A DNA stretch of 8,997 nucleotides from Pseudorhodobacter antarcticus (GTDB lineage: Bacteria > Pseudomonadota > Alphaproteobacteria > Rhodobacterales > Rhodobacteraceae), in assembly GCA_945861995.1 (NCBI GenBank), contig CAMAWZ010000084.1, forward strand, positions 1 to 8,997, in the 5' to 3' direction. The notes under the pieces were generated by a model. It ran no database searches. It worked only from the letters and a program-made list of their open reading frames with translations, and was not told the DNA's origin. This document shows positions 1 through 5,536 of this stretch, piece after piece (positions within the stretch are counted from its first letter, which is position 1; each line of letters opens with the position of its first letter). Position numbers and translations under genes: made by a program.

Positions 1-240
1 GAAGATGTTACACGACGCCCAGCGCACTTCGGCACCCAGCGCAGTCAGCGTTTCAATAAGCGCTGCGGTCTGGATCGTCATATGCAGGCTGCCGACAACC
101 CGCGCGCCTTTTAGCGGTTTACTTGCGCCAAATTCTTCGCGCAGCGCCATCAAGCCTGGCATTTCGGTTTCGGCAATGGTCCGTTCTTTGCGGCCAAATT
201 CGGCCAAAGCGATGTCTTTTACGATATAATCATTGGCCAT
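1..240 (-). CDS. ahcY: S-adenosylhomocysteinase, N-terminal 80 codons (cut by window start)
   Basis: AhcY hydrolyses S-adenosylhomocysteine to adenosine and homocysteine in the cytoplasm, removing the product inhibitor of methyltransferases. The visible N-terminus starts MANDYIVKDIALAEFGRKE and continues through an ETEMPGL segment and GSLHMTIQTAALIETL, which carries the family's conserved substrate-domain motif, followed by a WASCNIF motif near the cut. The start ATG at 240 is preceded by AGGAG with an 8-nt spacer. The catalytic and NAD-binding parts lie outside the window. The 101-nt gap to the divergent HD gene holds only a weak candidate promoter reading toward ahcY (TTGTCG at 295-290, 17-nt spacer, TATTTG at 272-267). 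I found no SAH-riboswitch pattern there. In R. capsulatus ahcY lies close to hvrA; here about 4.3 kb separates them. Confidence 0.93.
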   Translation of the reverse strand, partial: MANDYIVKDIALAEFGRKERTIAETEMPGLMALREEFGASKPLKGARVVGSLHMTIQTAALIETLTALGAEVRWASCNIF

Positions 241-341
241 TTGCCATTCTCCTATTTCTTTAGCGGCAAATAGCACGGATACCCCCACTCGACAACTGGC
301 GCGGGCAATGTCAGTAAAATGCGGCGAAAATGAGGGCGGGC

Positions 342-920
342 ATGAAACAACCACGGGCGTGGCAGCGTATGTTATCTGGGCGGCGGCTGGATTTGCTGGA
401 TCCAACCCCGATGGATATTGAAATTGCCGACATCGCGCATGGTCTGGCCTTTGTTGCGCGGTGGAACGGGCAGACGCGGGGCGATTTTGCCTATTCCGTA
501 GCGGAACATTCGCTATTGGTCGAAGCGATTTTTGCGCGCGCCGTGTCTGATCCAAAATGGCAATTGGCGGCGCTTTTGCATGATGCGCCCGAATATGTGA
601 TTGGCGATATGATTTCGCCCGTGAAATCGGCGGTGGGCGATGGGTATGGCCAAATGGATACGCGCCTAACCGCCGCGATTCATCTGCGCTTTGGTCTGCC
701 CGCCACATTGCCCGCGCCTGTGAAAAAGGCGATTAAGGCCGCAGATAAAGTGTCTGCTTGGCTAGAAGCCGTTGAAATTGCGGGCTTTGATCGGGCCGAG
801 GCGGATAAGCTGTTTGGCGCGCCAGACCCTGCTGTTTTGCGCGGCCTATCCATTCGTCTGCGGCCCCCCGCCGACGTGCGCGCCGATTTTCTCGCGCGGT
901 TTCAACAACTGTTTACCTAA
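342..920 (+). CDS. HD-domain phosphohydrolase, YfbR-like
   Basis: A 192-residue HD-superfamily metal-dependent phosphohydrolase. The metal ligands are visible in order: His56 (AEHS), His80-Asp81 (LLHDAPEYVIGD) and Asp135 (AADKVSAW). The stretch HDAPEYVIGDMISPVK parallels the HDASE...GD...PVK segment of E. coli YfbR, a 5'-deoxynucleotidase, including the acidic residues Glu84 and Asp89. A role in nucleotide monophosphate dephosphorylation is therefore reasonable, but the substrate is not proven. I prefer the ATG at 342, because GAGGG lies 5 nt upstream of it. The ATG at 330, which would add four residues (MRAG), has no comparable ribosome-binding site. The gene is divergent from ahcY. Its TAA stop overlaps the TAG stop of moaE on the other strand by 4 nt (917-920), so no intergenic terminator can exist between them. 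Confidence 0.85.
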   Translation: MKQPRAWQRMLSGRRLDLLDPTPMDIEIADIAHGLAFVARWNGQTRGDFAYSVAEHSLLVEAIFARAVSDPKWQLAALLHDAPEYVIGDMISPVKSAVGDGYGQMDTRLTAAIHLRFGLPATLPAPVKKAIKAADKVSAWLEAVEIAGFDRAEADKLFGAPDPAVLRGLSIRLRPPADVRADFLARFQQLFT

Positions 921-1360
921 TCCCAGCGGGCCAATTCCGCTTCGTCACTGACCTTGGCCGCAACCCAAGCAGCGCCATCGGCAAGATGTTCTTTTTTCCA
1001 AAACGGCGCGCGCGATTTTAGGTAATCCATCAAAAATTCGGCCCCCGCGAAGGCATCTTTGCGGTGCGGGGCGGATGTGGCAACCATCATAATCGTCTCG
1101 CCCACGGCCAGCCGCCCATAGCGGTGGATCACCCAAGCATCCAGCAGGCCAAAGCGCGCGCGCGCTGCGCTGACCATATCTTCAATCGCAGGTAGGGTCA
1201 TGGCGGGATAATGTTCGATTTCCAGCGCAATCAGGCCACCATCACCGCGCACCACCCCCGAAAAGGTAACAATCGCCCCCGCCTCCGCCCCAGATTGCGC
1301 CGCCGTAAAGCGGTTTGATATATCGCCCAAATCAAAGGCTGCAGATTGAACCGAAATCAT
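917..1360 (-). CDS. moaE: Molybdopterin synthase catalytic (large) subunit MoaE
   Basis: MoaE, 147 residues, transfers sulfur from the MoaD thiocarboxylate to cyclic pyranopterin monophosphate, making molybdopterin in the cytoplasm. Diagnostic segments are VTFSGVVRGD (residues 31-40), EIEHYPAMTLPAIEDM (47-62), WVIHRYGRLAVGE (76-88), TSAPHRKDAF (95-104) and MDYLKSRAPFWKKE (111-124). By alignment from memory, Lys115 and Lys122 correspond to the active-site lysines 119 and 126 of the E. coli enzyme. The length is normal. Its ATG follows the moaD TGA with no gap (TGAATG), so translation is probably coupled to moaD, giving the paired dosage expected of a heterotetramer. It is the last gene of the operon and converges on the HD gene with overlapping stop codons. 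Confidence 0.96.
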   Translation of the reverse strand: MISVQSAAFDLGDISNRFTAAQSGAEAGAIVTFSGVVRGDGGLIALEIEHYPAMTLPAIEDMVSAARARFGLLDAWVIHRYGRLAVGETIMMVATSAPHRKDAFAGAEFLMDYLKSRAPFWKKEHLADGAAWVAAKVSDEAELARWD

Positions 1361-1609
1361 TCAGCCCCCCGTCATGGGGGGGAAAAATGCTACCTCTTTT
1401 GCCGCTGCCAAAGGCGCGTCAAAATCAGTCAGCACCTGATCAACCGCGACCCGCACCGCACGCAAATCCGCAAATGCAGCGGCGTGATAGCTGTCGATTG
1501 ACGAAAGTTCTGCCACCAGTTGCGCCACAGTTTCGGCCTGCGTTTCAATCTGTTCGCGGCCTGTTCCAATGCGTTCACGCAGCCATGCGAAATAGACCAC
1601 CGTGATCAT
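1361..1609 (-). CDS. moaD: Molybdopterin synthase sulfur-carrier (small) subunit MoaD
   Basis: An 82-residue ubiquitin-like sulfur carrier. It starts MITVVYFAWLRERIG, typical of alphaproteobacterial MoaD, and ends FFPPMTGG, giving the C-terminal Gly-Gly that MoeB adenylates and that becomes the thiocarboxylate donor for MoaE. The ATG overlaps the pgsA stop in an ATGA arrangement (1606-1609). There is only a poor purine-rich ribosome-binding site (GAAAGAAAA) ahead of it, inside pgsA, so expression probably depends on translational coupling from pgsA. The stop directly abuts the moaE start. The length and C-terminus are intact, so the protein should be functional. Confidence 0.95.
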   Translation of the reverse strand: MITVVYFAWLRERIGTGREQIETQAETVAQLVAELSSIDSYHAAAFADLRAVRVAVDQVLTDFDAPLAAAKEVAFFPPMTGG

Positions 1610-2277
1610 GAGTTTTCTTTCAGGTAGGGGCGCGATTTGTTGAAATAATCAAGCCCTGTGATCGCCGTCAAAATTGCAGCAACCCACATCAATACCAGCC
1701 CAATATCCCAAACCACCGAAGCGCAATCGCGCTTGCCACAGGCGCGGATCGGGTCGGCAAGGCCAGCGGAAACTGCGGCAGAATATTGATCCGTCGTCAT
1801 GCCCTGCATGGCGACACCGTTCACATACTCTAGCCCCGTTCCCAGAAACAAAACCGCAATCGCCACCATCTGCGCCGTGGTTTTCCATTTTGCCAGTTTG
1901 GTCACAGGCAGCGCGCCTGCCTTGGCCCCCAAAAATTCGCGCAGGCCCGAGACGAAAACTTCGCGAAACAGAATAACTGTGGCAGGCAATATCAGCCAAG
2001 GGTTCATGCCCGAATACCCCGTCAGCACCATAATGGCGATCACCACCATCGCCTTATCGGCAATAGGGTCTAGCATCGCGCCGAATTTGCTTTCTTGGTG
2101 CCACAGCCGCGCCAGATATCCGTCAAACCAATCGGTGATAGCTGCACCCACAAACAGCGTCAGCGCAAGCCAATCTGCCCATGGGCGATGAAAATACAAA
2201 AACATCACCGCCACACCGGGGGCAGCAAGCAGGCGCAGAACAGTCAAAGTGTTGGGCAAATTCCACTGCATGGGCAC
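1606..2277 (-). CDS. pgsA: CDP-diacylglycerol--glycerol-3-phosphate 3-phosphatidyltransferase
   Basis: PgsA is an integral inner-membrane enzyme that makes phosphatidylglycerol phosphate, the committed step to phosphatidylglycerol and cardiolipin. The CDP-alcohol phosphotransferase signature is complete: Asp49, Asp52-Gly53, Ala56-Arg57, Gly66, Asp70 and Asp74 (DWFDGYLAR...GAMLDPIAD). Several hydrophobic segments flank it (roughly residues 10-30, 36-48, 76-95, 132-147, 196-212). A polar stretch at about 150-193 with two cysteines lies before the last membrane segment. The start is debatable: GTG at 2277 has AGGA 6 nt upstream, while the ATG two codons later (2271) has it 12 nt upstream. I take the GTG. 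It follows the epmA stop by 46 nt and overlaps moaD by 4 nt, so it is probably transcribed with both. Confidence 0.95.
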   Translation of the reverse strand: MPMQWNLPNTLTVLRLLAAPGVAVMFLYFHRPWADWLALTLFVGAAITDWFDGYLARLWHQESKFGAMLDPIADKAMVVIAIMVLTGYSGMNPWLILPATVILFREVFVSGLREFLGAKAGALPVTKLAKWKTTAQMVAIAVLFLGTGLEYVNGVAMQGMTTDQYSAAVSAGLADPIRACGKRDCASVVWDIGLVLMWVAAILTAITGLDYFNKSRPYLKENS

Positions 2278-2323
2278 AGCTTATCCTGTGGTTGCGCAGG
2301 GGGGAAGGGGCAAAACCTGAACC

Positions 2324-3358
2324 TTATGGCACTGGTGTCCACAGAACATCATCAATACGCGACGCGCCAGTGGCCAGCATAACAACGCGGTCAAAGCCCA
2401 CTGCAATGCCCGCCGCATCGGGCATATGGGCCAAAGCGGCCAGAAAATCTTCGTCGATGGGATAGGTTTCGCTGTAAACGCGCTGCTTTTCGGCCATTTC
2501 TGCCGCAAAGCGGCGGCGCTGCTCGTCTGCATCGGTCAATTCGCCAAATCCGTTGGCCAGCTCGACCCCGCAGGCGTACACTTCGAACCGCTGGGCAAGA
2601 CGCGAATCGCTGGGCAGTTTGCGGGCAAGGGCGGCTTCGGCGGCGGGGTACTGATCCAGCACTGTCAGGCGGCCCATGCCCAAATGCGGCTCGACCTTTT
2701 CTGATAGGATGCGCGATAAAATATCGCTCCATGTATCATCATCCGCGACGCGCAAATCAATAGCGCGGGCCTGCGCGGCCAATGCATCGCGGTTGGTTTG
2801 ACCTTGCGCATCCATCGTCGCCAGCAGGTCAACGCCAGCATAGGTTTCAAAGGCGCGGTGCACCGATATCCGTTCAAAGGGCGCGAACGGATCGCACAAC
2901 TTATCGCGAAAGCGCAAAACATCGCTGCCCGCCGCCCGCGCGGAAACCGCAATCAGCGCGGCAAGGTCCGCCATCAAAACGCTGTAATCCGTATGGGCGC
3001 GATAAAATTCCAACATGGTGAATTCAGGGCTGTGCAGCGCGCCCCGCTCGCGGTTGCGAAAAACATGGGAAAAGGCGGCGATCTGCGTCTCGCCCGCTGC
3101 CAGCAATTTTTTCATCGCAAATTCGGGGCTGGTATGCAGATACATCTGCCGCGCTGCGCCATCATTGCCCAACGCTTGCGTCGTAAAGCCGTGCAGATGC
3201 GCCTCGTTTCCAGGGCTGATGGCCAGGGCGGCGGGGTCAACCTCGATAAATCCAGCATCCGCCAGCCATACCCGCTGCGCCGCCAAGATACGGTTTCGCG
3301 CCAGCAGCAAAGGGCGGCGGTCGGCGTGAGTTTGGGCATTCCACCACGGGTTTTGCAT
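2324..3358 (-). CDS. epmA: Elongation factor P--(R)-beta-lysine ligase (EpmA/GenX/PoxA)
   Basis: A 344-residue class II lysyl-tRNA-synthetase paralogue without the N-terminal OB-fold anticodon domain, as expected for EpmA, which attaches (R)-beta-lysine to EF-P. Visible segments are AISPGNEAHLHGF (46-58), motif 2 FRNRERGALHSPEFTMLEF (100-118), ACGVELANGFGELTDADEQ (262-280), PIDEDFLAALAHMPDAAGIA (300-319) and motif 3 AVGFDRVVMLATG (319-331). I chose the ATG at 3358 because MQNPWWNAQTHADRRPLLLA matches the family's usual N-terminus. AGAGGA lies 11 nt upstream, which is somewhat far. A longer open frame to 3451 would overlap the efp leader and lacks family resemblance. The gene is divergent from efp, its predicted substrate, with a 104-nt shared upstream region. 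It is the first gene of the probable operon with pgsA, moaD and moaE. Confidence 0.92.
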   Translation of the reverse strand: MQNPWWNAQTHADRRPLLLARNRILAAQRVWLADAGFIEVDPAALAISPGNEAHLHGFTTQALGNDGAARQMYLHTSPEFAMKKLLAAGETQIAAFSHVFRNRERGALHSPEFTMLEFYRAHTDYSVLMADLAALIAVSARAAGSDVLRFRDKLCDPFAPFERISVHRAFETYAGVDLLATMDAQGQTNRDALAAQARAIDLRVADDDTWSDILSRILSEKVEPHLGMGRLTVLDQYPAAEAALARKLPSDSRLAQRFEVYACGVELANGFGELTDADEQRRRFAAEMAEKQRVYSETYPIDEDFLAALAHMPDAAGIAVGFDRVVMLATGASRIDDVLWTPVP

Positions 3359-3401
3359 GATTTTGGCTATCCTCTGGAGATTTGCAAAAAACTGAGTTAA
3401 A

Positions 3402-3433
3402 GCGCAGCCAGTCTGCGCAGCCCGCATAGGGCT
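3402..3433 (+). promoter_or_regulatory. Two adjacent hairpins in the efp leader
   Basis: GCGCAG at 3402-3407 pairs with CTGCGC at 3413-3418 around a 5-nt loop. AGCCC at 3419-3423 pairs with GGGCT at 3429-3433, also with a 5-nt loop. The two perfect stems abut with no spacer, so they could stack. They lie 16 nt before the efp ribosome-binding site (AAGGA, 3450-3454). Neither is followed by a T-run, so this is not a terminator. I could not place a convincing promoter for efp or epmA in this gap. A leader-RNA or operator role is inference. Confidence 0.4.
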
Positions 3434-3462
3434 GGTCGCGCCCAGAAACAAGGATCAAACCC

Positions 3463-4029
3463 GTGAAAGTCATCGCTTCTAGCCTGCGCAAAGGCAATGT
3501 GGTTGAAATGGAGGGCAAGCTGTATGCCGTTCTGAAAGCTGAAAACTTCCACCCCGGCAAAGGCACGCCGACGACTTCGGTCGATATGCGCCGCATTTCT
3601 GACGGGGTGAAAGTGGCAGAGCGTTGGCGCACCACAGAAATGGTTGAAAAGGCCAACGTGGATGAACGGGAATATGATTTTCTATATGAAGACGGCGACG
3701 GATACCATTTTATGGAACCCACCACCTATGAACAATTTGCCGTGCATCCGGATGTCGTGGGCGACGATAAGGTGTTTCTAAGCGAAGGCATCAAGGTTTA
3801 CCTAAAAACCTATGACGGCGTTGCGATTGCGATTGAACTGCCGCAGCGCGTGACAGTCGAGATCGCCGAGACCGAACCCGTGGTCAAAGGTCAAACGGCA
3901 TCGTCCAGCTATAAGCCTGCGGTTTGCACCAATGGTCTGCGCGTGATGGTTCCGCCCCACATCGGGCCGGGCGTGCGCATTGTGATCAACACCGATGACT
4001 ATTCCTATCAAGGCCGCGCACAGGACTAA
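3463..4029 (+). CDS. efp: Translation elongation factor P
   Basis: EF-P binds ribosomes stalled on polyproline stretches, between the P and E sites, and stimulates peptide-bond formation. The 188 residues give the normal three-domain length. The domain I loop FHPGKGTPTT carries Lys33 at the position of the modified lysine (Lys34 in E. coli), in agreement with epmA next door. The C-terminal domain has the family signature around KPAVCTNGLRVMVPPHIGPG and ends with YSYQGRA. The start is GTG at 3463, with AAGGA 8 nt upstream; MKVIASSLRKGNVV is the usual alphaproteobacterial N-terminus. No gene for EpmB, the lysine 2,3-aminomutase that makes beta-lysine, is in the window. No clear terminator with a T-run follows the gene. 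Confidence 0.97.
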   Translation: MKVIASSLRKGNVVEMEGKLYAVLKAENFHPGKGTPTTSVDMRRISDGVKVAERWRTTEMVEKANVDEREYDFLYEDGDGYHFMEPTTYEQFAVHPDVVGDDKVFLSEGIKVYLKTYDGVAIAIELPQRVTVEIAETEPVVKGQTASSSYKPAVCTNGLRVMVPPHIGPGVRIVINTDDYSYQGRAQD

Positions 4030-4050
4030 TCTAGCAACTTTTGGTTGATA

Positions 4051-4118
4051 TTTCGGCAGCGTTTTTCACCCCTTGTTTTTTGTGCCGAAAAGGCGCATAG
4101 GGTGGGGGCGAAAAACGC
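4051..4118 (+). promoter_or_regulatory. Competing inverted repeats ahead of csp (possible leader RNA switch)
   Basis: Stem A: TTTCGGCA (4051-4058) pairs perfectly with TGCCGAAA (4083-4090). Stem B: GCGTTTTTC (4059-4067) pairs perfectly with GAAAAACGC (4110-4118) and continues, after one A/C mismatch, with CCCC (4069-4072) against GGGG (4105-4108). Stem C: GTGCC (4082-4086) pairs with GGCGC (4092-4096) with one G-U pair and a GAAAA loop. C nests inside B, while A shares bases with C and interleaves with B. The RNA could therefore fold as A or as B plus C, or as a knot. The promoter of csp is unknown, so this may be csp leader or efp 3' region. No T-run follows stem B. Cold-shock genes in other bacteria have thermosensitive leaders; applying that here is inference. 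Confidence 0.45.
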
Positions 4119-4180
4119 TAATCTCGAAAAATCTGTCTCCTTACGGCTTCAGCTATCGATACTCACGTGACTGAGCCGCG

Positions 4181-4200
4181 CCATCGCATCCTGCGGATGG
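4181..4200 (+). promoter_or_regulatory. Hairpin just upstream of the csp ribosome-binding site
   Basis: CCATCGCA (4181-4188) pairs with TGC-GATGG (4192-4200) as eight base pairs with one bulged G (4195) and a 3-nt loop. It ends 11 nt before the GGAG ribosome-binding site at 4212-4215. Its position suggests a leader element that shapes access to the ribosome-binding site or protects the transcript; the function is inferred. An 8-bp palindrome, TCACGTGA, lies a little upstream at 4163-4170. Confidence 0.4.
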
Positions 4201-4223
4201 GACACTAAAACGGAGATATCACT

Positions 4224-4430
4224 ATGGCCAATGGCACAGTGAAATGGTTCAACGCAACCAAGGGTTTTGGCTTCATCGCCCCCGCAAATGGCAACAAAGA
4301 CGTGTTCGTTCACGTCTCGGCGCTAGAGCGTGCAGGCATCCGCCAATTGAATGACGGCCAAGCCGTGACGTTTGACATCGAAGCAGGCCGTGATGGCCGC
4401 GAATCGGCTGTCAACCTGGCTTTGGCATAA
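4224..4430 (+). CDS. cspA: CspA-family cold-shock protein
   Basis: A 68-residue single cold-shock domain that binds single-stranded RNA and DNA and melts RNA structure. RNP1 is KGFGFI (residues 13-18) and RNP2 is VFVHV (27-31), with the usual KWFN start (7-10) and basic and aromatic surface residues. The start ATG has GGAG 8 nt upstream. The gene stands alone between efp and the converging hvrA, 194 nt behind efp, with a leader rich in inverted repeats and two terminators downstream, so it is probably its own transcription unit. Family members may be cold-induced or constitutive, and the sequence does not decide which. The symbol denotes the family, not proven orthology to E. coli CspA. Confidence 0.96.
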   Translation: MANGTVKWFNATKGFGFIAPANGNKDVFVHVSALERAGIRQLNDGQAVTFDIEAGRDGRESAVNLALA

Positions 4431-4438
4431 GCTGACAT

Positions 4439-4468
4439 AAACGACGGGGCATTTGCCCTGACGTTTTT
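4439..4468 (+). terminator. Intrinsic terminator of csp
   Basis: AAACG (4439-4443) pairs with CGTTT (4462-4466) outside an A/A mismatch. Inside it, CGGGGC (4445-4450) pairs with GCCCTG (4455-4460, one G-U pair) around an ATTT loop. A run of five T (4464-4468) follows. It starts 8 nt after the csp stop codon. Confidence 0.82.
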
Positions 4469-4470
4469 AC

Positions 4471-4514
4471 AAAAAGAAACGGGAAAGGTTTGCGCCTTTC
4501 CCGTTTTTCTTTTC
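4471..4514. terminator. Bidirectional terminator between csp and hvrA
   Basis: A perfect 12-bp stem, AAACGGGAAAGG (4477-4488) with CCTTTCCCGTTT (4495-4506), surrounds a 6-nt loop. T-rich tracts follow on both sides: TTTTTCTTTT on the plus strand and TTTCTTTTTG on the minus strand. It lies 16 nt beyond the hvrA stop codon, so it can end hvrA transcription and back up the csp terminator. Confidence 0.88.
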
Positions 4515-4529
4515 ACCAATACCGATGGC

Positions 4530-4838
4530 TTAGATCATCATATCTTCGGGACGTTTGCCCGATTTCAGCGCAGCAACAAACCAAAGCGGCTTGCGCCCGC
4601 GACCCGACCACGTTTCCGAATCATTGGCTGGGTTGGAATATTTCGCCACAGCGGGCGAGCGTTTGCGAATTTTGGCCACGCCCGTCAGTTCAGACATCGA
4701 AAAGCCAAGCTCGCGGGCCTTTTCTTCCAGCGCGATCAAGGCTTCGCGTTTCTTGCGATCTTGGAAACCCGAGACTTCCTTTGCAACGCGTGTTTGCAAA
4801 TCTTTCAACTCTTTCAATGAAAACTCGGAAAGATCCAT
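4530..4838 (-). CDS. hvrA: H-NS-family DNA-binding regulator, HvrA-like
   Basis: A 102-residue H-NS-family protein. The N-terminal half (about 1-48) is charged and helical, suited to coiled-coil dimerisation. The C-terminal DNA-binding part contains KYSNPANDSETWSGRGRKP (66-84), including the hallmark WSGRGRKPLW core. In R. capsulatus, HvrA activates light-harvesting and reaction-centre operons in dim light; the related Spb acts in R. sphaeroides. Assignment here rests on the motif plus its place directly after regA, as in R. capsulatus. I take the ATG at 4838, because AAGGAG lies 7 nt upstream. The ATG two codons earlier (4844) sits only 1 nt from that site. The 85-nt gap after regA may hold a separate weak promoter. 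The perfect terminator at 4471-4514 ends the unit. Confidence 0.86.
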   Translation of the reverse strand: MDLSEFSLKELKDLQTRVAKEVSGFQDRKKREALIALEEKARELGFSMSELTGVAKIRKRSPAVAKYSNPANDSETWSGRGRKPLWFVAALKSGKRPEDMMI

Positions 4839-4923
4839 GCTCATTCTCCTTTATTGTTAACTGCGCAACTTATTAGGCCTGTGTTTCAAATTCTGCAATG
4901 GTTTTATGAAACCAAAGTGAATG

Positions 4924-5475
4924 CTATTTGGGGCTGCGCTTGGCCAGAATACGTTGCAAGGTGCGCCGATGCATAGACAACCGCCGCGCGGTTTCGGACA
5001 CGTTTCTGTTGCACATCTCATATACGCGCTGAATATGCTCCCACCGAACGCGGTCAGCCGACATTGGATTATCCAGAACAGGCGGCATTGCGCTGCCTTT
5101 CATCAGCAGCGCATTTGTAATGTCATCGGCATCGGCGGGTTTGGAAAGATAATCCGCAGCGCCAATTTTTACCGCAGCCACGGCGGTTGCAATTGCACCA
5201 TAGCCCGTAAGAACCACGACGCGGCAATCGGGGCGGCGCTCGCGCAGCAGTTCTACCACATCTAGGCCATTTCCGTCTTCCAAACGCAGATCGACCACAG
5301 CATATGCAGGCGGGCGGGCAATGGCCACAGCACGCCCTGCAGCAACGGACGTGACGGTTTCCACAATAAACCCACGCTTTTCCATCGCCTTTGCCAGACG
5401 TTTCACAAATGTCTCGTCATCATCTACCAAAAGCAGGCTGAGATCGACGCCCAGTTCGGCTGCACTATGTTCCAC
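4924..5475 (-). CDS. regA: Redox response regulator RegA/PrrA (ActR family)
   Basis: RegA is the cytoplasmic response regulator phosphorylated by RegB. In Rhodobacter it controls photosynthesis, CO2 and nitrogen fixation, and respiration genes under low oxygen. The 183 residues hold a receiver domain with acidic residues 18-20 (VDDDE), the phosphoacceptor Asp62 (VVDLRLEDGNGL), Thr90 (LTGYG) and Lys112 (SKPAD). A short proline-containing linker (about 128-140) leads to the nearly invariant Fis-type HTH, NVSETARRLSMHRRTLQRIL (158-177), the hallmark of the RegA/PrrA/ActR family. The start is GTG at 5475, with AAGGGG 6 nt upstream; no in-frame ATG gives a better N-terminus. It lies 61 nt behind senC on the same strand and is probably co-transcribed with it. 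All key residues are intact. Confidence 0.97.
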   Translation of the reverse strand: MEHSAAELGVDLSLLLVDDDETFVKRLAKAMEKRGFIVETVTSVAAGRAVAIARPPAYAVVDLRLEDGNGLDVVELLRERRPDCRVVVLTGYGAIATAVAAVKIGAADYLSKPADADDITNALLMKGSAMPPVLDNPMSADRVRWEHIQRVYEMCNRNVSETARRLSMHRRTLQRILAKRSPK

Positions 5476-5536
5476 GGCATTCCCCTTTTTCTTTTGCTAA
5501 AACTAGGTCGCAATAGGGATTAGGTCAAATTTCCAG

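Noticed and set aside
241..341. SAH riboswitch before ahcY
   Set aside because: SAH riboswitches precede ahcY in some proteobacteria, but I found none of the conserved core pattern in this 101-nt gap; a covariance-model search would settle it.
3359..3451. Longer start for epmA
   Set aside because: The extra 31 codons cover the efp leader and are unlike the family N-terminus, which begins at MQNPWW.
4490..4876. Plus-strand open frame opposite hvrA
   Set aside because: It covers the terminator and the antisense of hvrA, has no family resemblance, and is explained by the minus-strand gene.
4900..4913. Hairpin between regA and hvrA
   Set aside because: GGTTT/AAACC with a 4-nt loop is short and AT-rich, with no T-run; too weak to call a terminator or attenuator.
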